Below, in pieces: positions 45,722-54,602 of a stretch of 64,000 nucleotides of DNA. Within the stretch, counting starts at the first letter, position 1. Each line of letters starts with the position of its first letter. Under the pieces are notes generated by a model that saw only the letters and a list, made by a program, of their open reading frames with translations, was not told the DNA's origin and ran no database searches. The DNA comes from JBBDXS01 sp040902195 (GTDB lineage Bacteria; Chloroflexota; Dehalococcoidia; DSTF01; RBG-16-68-14): positions 186,001 through 250,000 of the forward strand of contig JBBDXS010000014.1 of assembly GCA_040902195.1 (NCBI GenBank). The letters run 5' to 3'. The translations under genes and the position numbers were made by a program.

Positions 45722-46149
45722 GCGGCGTCCTGCCCCGCTACGAGCCGCTCGAGCACACAGCGGAGGCGGGGATCATCGCGCGCGGCGTCACGCTGGGCGA
45801 GGCGTTCGCGAACGCGGCCGAGGGCATGTACTCGCTCGTGCTCGACCTGGACGGCGTGCACGAGCGCGTACAGCGCAACATCGTGCTCGAGGCAGGCGAT
45901 CGGGAGCAGCTCTTGATCGACTGGCTCCTCGAGCTACTCTTCCTGACCGACACCGAAGGCCTCGTCTTCCGGCGCTTTGCCGTCGATGAGCTAACCGAGA
46001 CGCATCTGCGCGCTCGCGCCTGGGGCGAGCAATTCGATCCGGAGCGACACGTCTCGAACAACGTGATGGTAAAGGCCGTCACCCATCACATGCTCGCCAT
46101 CGACCGCGAGGACAGCGGCTACCGCGTGCAGGTCCTCTTCGACATCTGA
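45718..46149 (+). CDS. Archease
   Basis: 143 residues from a GTG at 45718 that overlaps the upstream stop (GTGA). It has the archease pattern: RYEPLEHTAEAGIIARGVTLGEAFANAAEGMYSLV and the C-terminal VKAVTHHMLAI. Archease activates the RNA ligase RtcB by helping guanylation and multiple turnover; rtcB lies at 46856, separated by one DinB-like gene. The conserved acidic residue near the N terminus is retained (EHTAEAG). Confidence 0.9.
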   Translation: MSGVLPRYEPLEHTAEAGIIARGVTLGEAFANAAEGMYSLVLDLDGVHERVQRNIVLEAGDREQLLIDWLLELLFLTDTEGLVFRRFAVDELTETHLRARAWGEQFDPERHVSNNVMVKAVTHHMLAIDREDSGYRVQVLFDI

Positions 46150-46234
46150 TGGTTTGACGCGCGCCGCCGGCGGCAGTAAGCTCCCACGGCGGGGCTCTCT
46201 CCACCGCATATAACCCAGCAAGAGGAGGCACAAC

Positions 46235-46759
46235 GTGGACGCAGTCGATCTGATCCGCAAGCAGTACAAGGGAGCGCACGACTTGCTCGAAGTGACGATG
46301 AAGGACGTCACGGACGAGCAGGCGCACTGGGCGCCGCCGGGCATCGCGAACCCGCTCGGCGCCACCTACTTTCATGTCGTCGGTGCGGAAGACTTCTTAC
46401 TCAGCGCCCGCGTTCGCGGCACCCAGCCGCTCGCGATGGGCGGCTTCGCCGGCAAAGCCGGCGTCAGCGAGCCTCCGCCGGGGCCCGGCCCGGGCATCGA
46501 CGAGTGGATGCGCCGGGTCAAAGTCGATCTGGCGCAGGTCAGGGCTTACGCCCAGGCCGTGTACAAGCAGACAGACGACTGGCTCGCCACGCTCAGCGCG
46601 GACGAACTCGACAAGCCGATGGACATGTCGACCTTCGGCATGGGCGAGCAGCCGATCTCGACGCTCGTCGCCGGCATCATAATCCAGCACATCAACAACC
46701 ACCTCGGCGAGATCTCTTGCCTGAAGGGCATGCAAGGCGCGAAGGGCTACCCGTTCTAG
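46235..46759 (+). CDS. DinB-family protein
   Basis: 174 residues from a GTG with GGAGG upstream. DinB features: QYKGAHDLLEVTMKDVTDEQAHWAPPG, THFHVVGAEDFLL-like YFHVVGAEDF and a C-terminal IIIQHINNHLGEISCLKG, giving three His for metal binding. Cytoplasmic, unknown substrate. It lies between archease and rtcB, all on the same strand, and could be part of that transcription unit. Confidence 0.8.
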   Translation: MDAVDLIRKQYKGAHDLLEVTMKDVTDEQAHWAPPGIANPLGATYFHVVGAEDFLLSARVRGTQPLAMGGFAGKAGVSEPPPGPGPGIDEWMRRVKVDLAQVRAYAQAVYKQTDDWLATLSADELDKPMDMSTFGMGEQPISTLVAGIIIQHINNHLGEISCLKGMQGAKGYPF

Positions 46760-46776
46760 AGGCTGCAACCTAGTAG

Positions 46777-46842
46777 GCGCGTCCTTCCGCGGAAGGACGC
46801 GCGGCGTATTCACACTCGTAGCTGCAAGGCCTTTAGGCCTGC
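46777..46842. repeat. Two palindromes: CCTTCCGCGGAAGG and AGGCCT families
   Basis: A perfect 13+13-bp inverted repeat (46777-46802, core GTCCTTCCGCGGAAGGAC) is followed by an imperfect GCAAGGCCT-TT-AGGCCTGC (46823-46842). They fill the gap before rtcB. Confidence 0.8.
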
Positions 46843-46855
46843 CAGGGGCTTCTGG

Positions 46856-48310
46856 ATGAGCTGGTTCGACCTCCTGACACAGATCGATGAGTGTCGCTGG
46901 GAGCTGCCGCAAGACTACAAGCGCGGCATGCGCGTGCCCGCGCGCATCTTCGCCGACCGGAAGATGATCGCCCAGCTCGAAGGCGATCAGGCCATCGAGC
47001 AGGCCGCTAACGTGGCGACGTTGCCCGGCATCACCGGCCACTCGCTCGCCATGCCGGACATCCACTGGGGCTACGGCTTTCCGATCGGCGGCGTCGCCGC
47101 GATGCGCATCGACGACGGCGTCGTGTCGCCGGGCGGCGTCGGGTTCGACATCAACTGCGGCACGCGCGTGATCGCCACGTCGCTCGATGAGGCCGCCGTC
47201 CGGCCGCTGCTCAAGGACATCGTCAACCAGCTCTACCGCGACGCGCCGCCCGGCATGGGCGGCCACGGCTTCCTCAAGGTCACCAGCGCCGAGCTGGACG
47301 AGCTGATGGTGCAAGGCGCGCGCTGGATGGTGGAGCGCGGGTACGGCGAGCCGGATGACATCGACGCGTGCGAGTCGAACGGCGCGTTGCCCGGCGCCGA
47401 CCCGTCGGCGGTGAGCGAACGCGCGCGGCAGCGCGGCGCGGCGCAGCTCGGCACCATCGGCTCGGGCAACCACTTCCTCGAGGTGCAGCGCGTCGACGCG
47501 ATCTACGACCAAGCCGTCGCGCGCGCGTTCGGCGTCGAGCGCGAGGGACAGGTCCTCGTGTTCTTCCACTGCGGCTCGCGCGGGTTCGGACATCAGATCT
47601 GCCAGGACTACCTCCGCGTGATGGAGCAGGCGTCCGGCAAGTACGGCATCGAGCTGCCCGACAAGCAGCTTGCCTGCGCGCCAATCGGCTCGGCCGAGGG
47701 CAAGGCGTATCTCGCAGCGATGGCGGCAGGTGCGAACTACGCCTGGGCGAACCGCCAGGCGATCACGCACCAGATCCGGCGCGCTATCATGAAGGTGCTG
47801 GGGCGCAGCAAGGAAGAGCTAGGAATGCACCTCGTCTACGACGTAGCCCACAACATCGCCAAGATCGAACGCCATCGCGTCGCTGGGCGCGAAGAGGCGC
47901 TTTGCGTGCACCGCAAGGGAGCCACGCGCGCCTTCCCTGCCGGACATCCCGACGTGCCCGCGCGCTATCGCCAGACGGGGCAGCCCGTGCTCGTGCCGGG
48001 CGATATGGGGCGCTACTCGTTCCTGGCTGTCGGCACCGAGCAGGCGATGATCGAGACCTTCGGCTCGACCTGCCACGGGGCCGGTCGCACGCAGAGCAGG
48101 CGCTCCGCGAAGCGCCTGCTCGAGGGAGTCGATATCGCGGCGCGCATGGAGGCGCAGGGCATCGTCGTACGGGCGCAGAACCGCAAGGCGCTGGCGGAAG
48201 AGGCCTCCGAGGCGTATAAGGATGTAGCGGACGTGATCGACGTCCTCGAACGCGCGGGGATCTCGCGCAAGGTCGCGCGCATGCGGCCGATCGGCGTGAT
48301 TAAGGGGTGA
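46856..48310 (+). CDS. rtcB: RNA-splicing ligase RtcB
   Basis: 484 residues. Conserved metal and GMP sites are present: MPDIHWGYGFPIGGVAA, GGVGFDINCGTRV (Cys ligand), GTIGSGNHFLE, VFFHCGSRG, VHRKGATRAFP and GSTCHGAGRTQSR, which includes the guanylated His. It joins 2',3'-cyclic phosphate and 5'-OH RNA ends in tRNA splicing or RNA repair. Archease is encoded 700 bp upstream. The start ATG lacks a clear ribosome site, and a second AGGCCT-type palindrome lies just before it. Confidence 0.96.
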   Translation: MSWFDLLTQIDECRWELPQDYKRGMRVPARIFADRKMIAQLEGDQAIEQAANVATLPGITGHSLAMPDIHWGYGFPIGGVAAMRIDDGVVSPGGVGFDINCGTRVIATSLDEAAVRPLLKDIVNQLYRDAPPGMGGHGFLKVTSAELDELMVQGARWMVERGYGEPDDIDACESNGALPGADPSAVSERARQRGAAQLGTIGSGNHFLEVQRVDAIYDQAVARAFGVEREGQVLVFFHCGSRGFGHQICQDYLRVMEQASGKYGIELPDKQLACAPIGSAEGKAYLAAMAAGANYAWANRQAITHQIRRAIMKVLGRSKEELGMHLVYDVAHNIAKIERHRVAGREEALCVHRKGATRAFPAGHPDVPARYRQTGQPVLVPGDMGRYSFLAVGTEQAMIETFGSTCHGAGRTQSRRSAKRLLEGVDIAARMEAQGIVVRAQNRKALAEEASEAYKDVADVIDVLERAGISRKVARMRPIGVIKG

Positions 48311-48317
48311 GGCCTCG

Positions 48318-49442
48318 GTGATTAGCTCCATCAAGATCGGGAAAATCTTCGGCATCGAGATCGGCGTGCACTGGAGTTGGGCGTTCATCTTCGTGCTCAT
48401 TACGTGGTCGTTCGCTCGAGGGATCCTCGAAGAGTTCTACCCGCAGTGGACGGATGCGCAACGCTGGTCGGTCGCCGTCATCGTCGCGGCCATCTTCTTC
48501 GTCTCGATCTTGCTGCACGAGCTGTCGCACTCGATCGTCGCGAAGGCGCGCGGCATGGAGGTCAAGGGCATCACGCTCTTCGTCTTCGGCGGCGTCTCAA
48601 ACCTGGGACGCGAGGCGCAGTCGGCCGGCGAAGAGTTCCAGATCGCGATCGTCGGGCCCCTGACGAGCCTGGCGATCGGCGCGTTCTTCGCCGTCCTCTG
48701 GGCTGCGCTGCGCATCCCGGCGCCGGAGGCCGCGGGCATCGCAGGCTACCTGGCGTTTATCAACGCAGTGATCGCGGCGTTCAACATGCTGCCCGGCTTC
48801 CCGCTCGACGGCGGGCGCGTCTTCCGCTCGATCGTCTGGGCGCGCAACCGCAACCTGCTGCGCGCGACGCGAACGGCGTCGCGCGTGGGCGAGGGCGTCG
48901 CGTACCTGCTCATGGCGGCGGGTGCGGTCCAGTTCTACTTCAATCCAATCGGTGGCGTCTGGATGTTCCTCATCGGCATGTTCCTGCGCGGCGCTTCGGC
49001 CTCCAGCTACGAGCAGCTCGTGCTGGAAACCGCGCTGCGCGACGTTACGGCCGGCGAGGTCGCCCGGAACGACTTCACGCCCGTCGCGCCGGACATGACC
49101 GTCGACGTTCTCGTAAGCGAGTTGATGCTAGCGGGACGCGGCCGCGCCTATCCTGTCCTGGCGGGGCAGGAGCTCCTCGGCCTCGTCACGCTCACGGACG
49201 TCCAACACCTCGACCGCGCGCAGTGGCCTTCGACGAGCGTGTACCGCATCATGACGCCGCTCGAGAAGCTGCACACCGTAGCTGCGTCAGATCCTGCTAT
49301 GCAGGTGCTCCAGACGATGGCGCAGTTCGACGTGAACCAGCTCCCGATCCTCGACGGGCGCCTGCTCGTCGGCATGGTAAGTCGCGGCGACGTCCTGCGG
49401 CTGATCCAGATCCGCCGCGAAGTGGCGATCGAACACCAGTAG
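48318..49442 (+). CDS. Site-2 protease (M50) with two CBS domains
   Basis: 374 residues from a GTG. HELSHSIVA (zinc site) and NMLPGFPLDGGR (third ligand) are the M50 signatures, within six membrane helices. Residues ~240-365 form a CBS pair (FTPVAPDMTVDVLVSEL, VYRIMTPLEKLHTV, VNQLPILDGRLLVGMVSRGDVLR). S2P enzymes cut transmembrane segments during regulated proteolysis; CBS pairs sense adenosine nucleotides. It starts 7 bp after rtcB, and may be cotranscribed. Confidence 0.9.
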   Translation: MISSIKIGKIFGIEIGVHWSWAFIFVLITWSFARGILEEFYPQWTDAQRWSVAVIVAAIFFVSILLHELSHSIVAKARGMEVKGITLFVFGGVSNLGREAQSAGEEFQIAIVGPLTSLAIGAFFAVLWAALRIPAPEAAGIAGYLAFINAVIAAFNMLPGFPLDGGRVFRSIVWARNRNLLRATRTASRVGEGVAYLLMAAGAVQFYFNPIGGVWMFLIGMFLRGASASSYEQLVLETALRDVTAGEVARNDFTPVAPDMTVDVLVSELMLAGRGRAYPVLAGQELLGLVTLTDVQHLDRAQWPSTSVYRIMTPLEKLHTVAASDPAMQVLQTMAQFDVNQLPILDGRLLVGMVSRGDVLRLIQIRREVAIEHQ

Positions 49443-49476
49443 CTGACGGCTGAAAGCTGATCGCTGAGAGCTAGCT
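49441..49476. repeat. GCTGA-rich intergenic repeat
   Basis: Imperfect GCTGA/GCTCT units forming small inverted repeats between two genes; relatives at 3265 and 50568. Confidence 0.5.
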
Positions 49477-49478
49477 CT

Positions 49479-50291
49479 ATGAACGAACACATGGCCACCA
49501 ACCGCGACCACTGGGATGAGGTCACGCCAATCCACGTCGCGTCCGAGATGTACGACGTCGACGCGTTCAAGGCAGGCCGCTCGACGCTGAAGCGCGTCGA
49601 GCTGGGGGAGCTGGGCGATGTGCGCGGCAAGACTTTTCTGCACATGCAGTGTCACTTCGGCATGGACACGCTCTCCTGGGCGCGCGAGGGCGCCGTCGTG
49701 ACAGGCATCGATTACTCGGAGGCCGCGCTCGAGCAGGCCCGCGCGCTCGCGAAGGAGTGCGGTATCGACGCGCGCTTCGTTTCATCGAATGTCTACGACC
49801 TACCGGACAACCTGGACGGCGAGTTCGACATCGTCTTTACGTCCTACGGAGCGTTGAACTGGCTGCCCGACCTGTCGCGCTGGGCGCAGATCGCGGCGCA
49901 CTTCGTGCGTCCCGGCGGCACGTTCTACGTCGCGGAGTTCCACCCAATCGTCATGATCTTTGACGACGACGCCGGCGTGGACGATCTCCGCGTGCGCTGG
50001 CCTTACTTCCCGTCCGAGGAGCCGCTGCGCTGGGAGGGCTACGGCGACTACACGGACCGCAGTGCCAAGCTCCAGCACGACGTAACGTACGAGTGGCCGC
50101 ACCCCACCAGCGAAGTCCTCACGGCGCTGATCGACGCCGGCCTCCGCATCGAGTTCTTCCACGAGTTCCCCTATACGTCGTACCCCGTCTTCCCCTTCCT
50201 CGAGCCGATCGACGAGCGCATGTACCGCCTCACCAAGCACGACGGCTCCATCCCCCTCCTCTACTCGATCAAGGCAACCAAAGACGCGTAG
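49479..50291 (+). CDS. Class I SAM-dependent methyltransferase
   Basis: 270 residues. Motif I is GKTFLHMQCHFGMDTLSWA, in which H-x-G replaces the usual E-x-G-x-G; motif II is GIDYSEAALEQA and motif III is FDIVFTSYGALNWLPD. A C-terminal ~100 residues (WPYFPSEEPLRWEGYGDYTD) is a substrate-binding lid. The methyl acceptor is unknown. Confidence 0.82.
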   Translation: MNEHMATNRDHWDEVTPIHVASEMYDVDAFKAGRSTLKRVELGELGDVRGKTFLHMQCHFGMDTLSWAREGAVVTGIDYSEAALEQARALAKECGIDARFVSSNVYDLPDNLDGEFDIVFTSYGALNWLPDLSRWAQIAAHFVRPGGTFYVAEFHPIVMIFDDDAGVDDLRVRWPYFPSEEPLRWEGYGDYTDRSAKLQHDVTYEWPHPTSEVLTALIDAGLRIEFFHEFPYTSYPVFPFLEPIDERMYRLTKHDGSIPLLYSIKATKDA

Positions 50292-50589
50292 GCACGCGGC
50301 TATGCGCCCGCCCCTCTCGCCGTTAGTCCGCACGCCAACGCCGTAGGTCGGGGTCTTCAGACCCCGACGAAGAGGCCATGTATCGTCGCAAACGGATCAC
50401 CCCTCTCCCGCATCGCAGAGGGCTGGGCAGGCGCGCCCGACTGTAGGGGAGGCCCTTAGGCCTCCCGCTACGTCGGGTTCGCGAGAAGGCCGTTGCGTAA
50501 GGTCTTTGGGGGCCAGATTCTTCGCTTCGCTCAGAATGACAAACGCGGACGCCAAACCTCAGACACGGCTGGCGGCTGACCGCTGAGAG
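50292..50589. repeat. Palindrome-rich intergenic spacer
   Basis: No gene is seen here. It contains TCGGGGTC-TTCA-GACCCCGA (50348-50367), GGGAGGCC-CTTA-GGCCTCCC (50447-50466), a TTCGCTTCGCTCAGAATGAC sequence (50520-50540) and a GCTGA-rich run (50568-50592) before the helicase stop. The collection looks like a cluster of dispersed intergenic repeats that could also act as bidirectional terminators for the converging genes. Confidence 0.7.
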
Positions 50590-52827
50590 CTAACTTACTC
50601 GTTCCAGCGGCGCGTAGGAGAGCAGGAGCTTCTTGAGCCCGGCGGCGCCCTTGAACGCGACCGTCACTTCCTGGTCCGACGGCGTGACGACGCAGCTCAC
50701 CACGATACCCTCACCGAACCGATCGTGGCGGACGTGGTCGCCCGCGGCGAAGACGGCCTCCGATGGCGTCGAGGGCCGTGGGTCGCGCGCCTCGTACGAG
50801 CCGCCCCGCCTGAGGCGGGCCAGGCTTGGGCCGCGATAGCGCAGCTCGGCCGCCTCCTCCTCTACGATGCCGCGCGACTGCACCAGCTCCACCGGCAGGT
50901 CGCGCAGGAAGCGCGACGGCGGGTTGTGCATGCTCGACCCCATCATATAGCGCCGGAACGCGCGTACGAGATAGAGGCGCTCCTTCGCGCGCGTCATGCC
51001 GACGTAGCAGAGCCGGCGCTCCTCCTCGAGCTGGTTCGGGTCATCGAAGGAGCGCATGTGCGGCAGCACACCCTCCTCCATCCCGACCATGAACACGACC
51101 GGGAACTCCAGCCCCTTCGCCGTGTGCAACGTGATCAGCGTCACGCCGCCCGCGGACTCGTCGTACTGGTCGACGTCGGACACCAGCGCGACGTCCTCCA
51201 GGAACTGCGGCAGCGCAGCCTCCGGATCGAGCGCCTCGTACTCCGCGGCGAGCGTCAGGAGCTGCTGCACGTTCTCCCAGCGCTCCTCGCCCTCCGGCAG
51301 GCCGGACGGCCCGGGGTCGTCGTACTCATCAAGGAGGTAGCGGCGGTAGTTCGTGCGCTCCAGCACGGCCGACATCACTTCGACGACGGAGCGCGACTTC
51401 GCCTCCTCGATCAGACCGTTGAGCAGCTCGAGGAACGAGAGCAGCGCGGCCGTCGCGCGCGTGGCGAATCGATGGGCGCGCGGCTCGCGGTCGTCGGCGA
51501 GGAGCTGGAGCGCCGCGTACGGCGGCAAGCCGAGTTCGTCCGACCAGCGCTCCAGCTCCTCGAGCGTCTTGTCTCCCACGCCACGCGTCGGGACGTTGAC
51601 AATGCGCTCGAAGCAGACGCGGTCGTACGGATTGTAGATCAGACGCAGGTACGCGATGACGTCCTTGACTTCCTTCCGCTCATAGAAGCGCGTGCCGCCC
51701 ACGAGCCGGTAACGGACGCCCTCGCGAATGAACGACTCCTCAAGCGTGCGCGACTGCGCGTTCGTGCGGTACATCACGGCGATATCGGTCAGCGCGTGAT
51801 CGCCTTCCTGCGTAAGCTCTCCGATCTCGGCAGCGACGAAGTCGGCCTCCTCCGTATCGTTGTACGCCTCGAACAGCACGATCTGCTCGCCGGGGCCCTG
51901 CTCCGTCCAGAGGTTCTTCTCCTTGCGCTGCTTGTTCGCCGCGATGACGGCGTGCGCCGACTCGAGGATGTTCTGCGTCGAGCGGTAGTTCTGCTCAAGG
52001 TAGACGGTCTTCGCGTTCGGATAGTCCCGCTCAAAGTTGAGGATGTTGCGGATGTCAGCCGAACGCCAGGAGTAGATCGACTGGTCCGGATCGCCCACGA
52101 CGCAGATGTTCTCGTAGCCACCGGCAAGCTGTCGGGCGAGGACGTACTGCGCCACGTTCGTGTCCTGGAACTCATCGATGAGGACGTGGAGGTAGCGCTG
52201 CTGGTATTTTTCGCGCACCTGGTCTCGTTCGCGGAACAGCTCCACGGTGCGCATAATCATGTCATCGAAGTCGAGCGCGTTGTTCTCATGCAGCTGCGCC
52301 TGGTACTGCTCGTACACGCGCGAGACGATCTCGCCGAAGTAGTCACGCACCGACTGGGCGAAGGCGCGCGGCGACGCGAGCTCGCTTTTGGCGCGCGAGA
52401 TGGCGGAGAGCAACGCCCGCGGCGCGAACTTGCGCGGGTCGATGCTCTGCTGCTCCATCACGCGCTTCACCAGCGAGACCTGGTCGGCGTCATCGTAGAT
52501 CGTGAACGTGCGCTCGATGCCGATGGCGCCGCCATCGACGCGGAGGATGCGCCCGCAGACGGAGTGGAACGTGCCCAGGCTGATCGATTCCGCGCTCTCG
52601 CCAACGAGCGCCGTGACGCGATCGCGCAGCTCGCGCGACGCCTTGTTCGTGAACGTGACGGCGACGATGCGATAGGGATGCACGTGCTCGTGGCCGATCA
52701 GGTAGGCGATGCGATGGGCAATGACGCGCGTCTTGCCGCTCCCCGGCCCGGCCACGATGAGCAGCGGGCCCTGGGTATGCTCAACGGCCTCTCGCTGGGC
52801 GGGATTCAGGTCGTGCAGAATGTCCAT
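50590..52827 (-). CDS. pcrA: UvrD/PcrA/Rep-type superfamily 1 DNA helicase
   Basis: 745 residues with SF1A motifs: LNPAQREAVEHTQGPLLIVAGPGSGKTRV (Q motif and Walker A), TFTNKASRELRDRV, LIDEFQDTN (motif II), VGDPDQSIYSWRSAD (motif III), LEQNYRS (motif IV), TLHTAKGLEFPVVFM (motif V) and RRLCYVGMTRAKERLYL (motif VI). The C terminus has a Tudor-like tail (DHVRHDRFGEGIVVS), as in PcrA. It unwinds DNA 3'-5' in repair and replication. The exact paralogue (UvrD or PcrA) is not decidable by eye. Confidence 0.95.
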   Translation of the reverse strand: MDILHDLNPAQREAVEHTQGPLLIVAGPGSGKTRVIAHRIAYLIGHEHVHPYRIVAVTFTNKASRELRDRVTALVGESAESISLGTFHSVCGRILRVDGGAIGIERTFTIYDDADQVSLVKRVMEQQSIDPRKFAPRALLSAISRAKSELASPRAFAQSVRDYFGEIVSRVYEQYQAQLHENNALDFDDMIMRTVELFRERDQVREKYQQRYLHVLIDEFQDTNVAQYVLARQLAGGYENICVVGDPDQSIYSWRSADIRNILNFERDYPNAKTVYLEQNYRSTQNILESAHAVIAANKQRKEKNLWTEQGPGEQIVLFEAYNDTEEADFVAAEIGELTQEGDHALTDIAVMYRTNAQSRTLEESFIREGVRYRLVGGTRFYERKEVKDVIAYLRLIYNPYDRVCFERIVNVPTRGVGDKTLEELERWSDELGLPPYAALQLLADDREPRAHRFATRATAALLSFLELLNGLIEEAKSRSVVEVMSAVLERTNYRRYLLDEYDDPGPSGLPEGEERWENVQQLLTLAAEYEALDPEAALPQFLEDVALVSDVDQYDESAGGVTLITLHTAKGLEFPVVFMVGMEEGVLPHMRSFDDPNQLEEERRLCYVGMTRAKERLYLVRAFRRYMMGSSMHNPPSRFLRDLPVELVQSRGIVEEEAAELRYRGPSLARLRRGGSYEARDPRPSTPSEAVFAAGDHVRHDRFGEGIVVSCVVTPSDQEVTVAFKGAAGLKKLLLSYAPLERVS

Positions 52828-52900
52828 GGGGCTATCGGCAGGATACCAGAGCGATGCTGATCTCCCCTCCCCCGCTTCGGGGAGGGGTTGGGGGAGAGGT

Positions 52901-53653
52901 TCAGCGGAAGAGGTTGCGCCGCGCGTACCAGGCTGCGCCGCTGACCGCGAGGACGCCTACGACCGCGCTCAGCCCGATCACAATGCCTTCCATCCGCGAG
53001 ATCTCCGACGGAGCATCGCGCGACGCGTCTTCAGGCTGCCGCATGCCGGAGAGCTCCGCCTCACCGCCAACGAACTGCGCGACTGTGATAGAGAGCGCCG
53101 TGATGCACTCGTTCAGCGGCAGTGTGGGCACCAGCGGGACGCAGGGCGTGGTGTCGGCGTGGTACGTTATGCCACCGTGTGGCCAGTTGAAGAGCTGATT
53201 CGGCGACGGCGTCATGACGAGAGGAACGTTATTGGACAGCGTCTGCGTGGGATCGGGGTTCGCGGGCACGATGGCCTGGATATAGACATCGAACGTGCTC
53301 GACGCGGGGTATGACTGTCCGGCCTGTAGCGCACGGATCTCGCCGGACGAAGTCAGCGACGGGCTCTCGTGGATCTCGATGTCTCCGATGAGGCTCGTCC
53401 CGTCAAGATCGAGGGCGACGATCTCCATGTCCTCGACCTCAATTGCACCCTCCATGTGCGGGTCTTGACGATCGATCGTCGCCGTGCCCGTGACTGGAAA
53501 CGTCTCGCTGCCAAGGTTCGAGCTGACGCTCACGCTTCCCGTTACAGGAAGGATGTCCTGGCCGATAGGCGGAAACGCGGCGCCTGCAGAGGACGGAAGG
53601 AGCGCCGCCGCGGCGGCGAGCGCGAACGCAAGCACGGCGGTGGGAACGGACAT
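52901..53653 (-). CDS. Secreted, C-terminally anchored surface protein of unknown function
   Basis: 250 residues: signal peptide (1-25), a beta-rich region (27-190) with PVTGSVSVSSNLG and FPVTGTATIDR repeats, then VGGEAELS (195-202), a hydrophobic segment (~223-243) and a basic end (YARRNLFR). No enzyme motifs. It is the last gene of a minus-strand surface cluster (55812 to 52901) and shares the C-terminal pattern with two cluster members. No Shine-Dalgarno lies before 53653. Confidence 0.68.
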   Translation of the reverse strand: MSVPTAVLAFALAAAAALLPSSAGAAFPPIGQDILPVTGSVSVSSNLGSETFPVTGTATIDRQDPHMEGAIEVEDMEIVALDLDGTSLIGDIEIHESPSLTSSGEIRALQAGQSYPASSTFDVYIQAIVPANPDPTQTLSNNVPLVMTPSPNQLFNWPHGGITYHADTTPCVPLVPTLPLNECITALSITVAQFVGGEAELSGMRQPEDASRDAPSEISRMEGIVIGLSAVVGVLAVSGAAWYARRNLFR

Positions 53654-53784
53654 CGCCCGGGACAGTCGTGAGAGCTTCAGGTCCGGTCGCTCCTTTTCGG
53701 CGGGGACCGATCATCGGAGGAACGCAGGGGGTCACGGTTATGTCACAAAGGTCAGTATACAGCGTGGGCGGCCGGGAGTGAACC

Positions 53785-54588
53785 CTAGCTTCCAGGAGGA
53801 TACGCGAGCAACGAGCTGCCGAAGGCAGGATCGGGACCAAGCTCCGCCATCGTCTGGTCTACAGCGGCTGTCGCCGAGAGCCCATTCGTGTACAGCAGGT
53901 CCAGGAGCCGCTCGCCTGCGGCGTCCGTATGCTGGACCGACACGGTCTCGTCCCAACTGATGTACGTCTTCGCACCGCGGTCGATGAACGCCCGCGCCGT
54001 GCTGTCGTTGAGCAGCCCTTCGCAGCCCATCATGATCACCGTCGTGCCGTCGAACTCGCCGATCATGCCGTCCTTGATGAACCGCGACGAGATGCCGAAG
54101 AACGTTTCCGTGTCGCCCTCCGCGTAGCTGGCGATGACGAGCCGGTTAGCGGCCTGGTCATCGATATAGCGCTGGCGCTCGTACGGCTCGGAAGTGAACA
54201 GGATAACCTCATCGAACTGCTGTCCGTTCGGCTCGATAGCTTGGAGGCGATCAGCGTGGTTGCGGAACACGAGCACGTCGTAGTCGAGGACCGGGAGCCT
54301 GCGATAGAACTCGACGTCTGTCTGCTCGCCGGAGTAGTAGTCGACGATATACCCGGCGCCCTCAAGCGTGGCCGTCGCCTGCTCGATGAACTCCGCGTTG
54401 GGGAGGTTGACGCTGAGCTGATCGACGATCGCCGCCCTGGGCGGCCCGCCGTCTCCGCCATCATCTGACCGGAGGACGGTCCAGGCGACAGCAGCGCCGG
54501 CCAGGACTGCGAGGACGCTCAGCGCGAGCGCGATGGGGCGAGCCGCGAAGCGACGTCTCCCACGCCTGGTCGCACGGCCCCGCCGCAT
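53785..54588 (-). CDS. Membrane-anchored protein with a candidate clan-CD (caspase-like) peptidase domain
   Basis: 267 residues from the ATG at 54588 with GGAGGG seven bases upstream. A basic N terminus and one membrane helix (~18-38) lead to an external alpha/beta domain. LDYDVLVFRNHAD (His111) after one strand and GTTVIMMGCEGL (Cys189) after another occupy the His-Cys spacing of clan-CD cysteine peptidases (caspase, gingipain, CHAT). The following AFIDRGAKTYISWDETVSVQHTD resembles CHAT proteins. Peptidase activity is inferred, not shown. It lies 14 bp after the cupredoxin gene in the surface cluster, so it may process or monitor these proteins. Confidence 0.6.
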   Translation of the reverse strand: MRRGRATRRGRRRFAARPIALALSVLAVLAGAAVAWTVLRSDDGGDGGPPRAAIVDQLSVNLPNAEFIEQATATLEGAGYIVDYYSGEQTDVEFYRRLPVLDYDVLVFRNHADRLQAIEPNGQQFDEVILFTSEPYERQRYIDDQAANRLVIASYAEGDTETFFGISSRFIKDGMIGEFDGTTVIMMGCEGLLNDSTARAFIDRGAKTYISWDETVSVQHTDAAGERLLDLLYTNGLSATAAVDQTMAELGPDPAFGSSLLAYPPGS

Positions 54589-54602
54589 TCGCTGGCCCTC
54601 CG

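Noticed and set aside
50725..52860. Open frame of 711 codons on the plus strand
   Set aside because: Antisense shadow of the UvrD/PcrA helicase; the product is Arg/Leu-rich without any motif and the true helicase motifs are on the minus strand.
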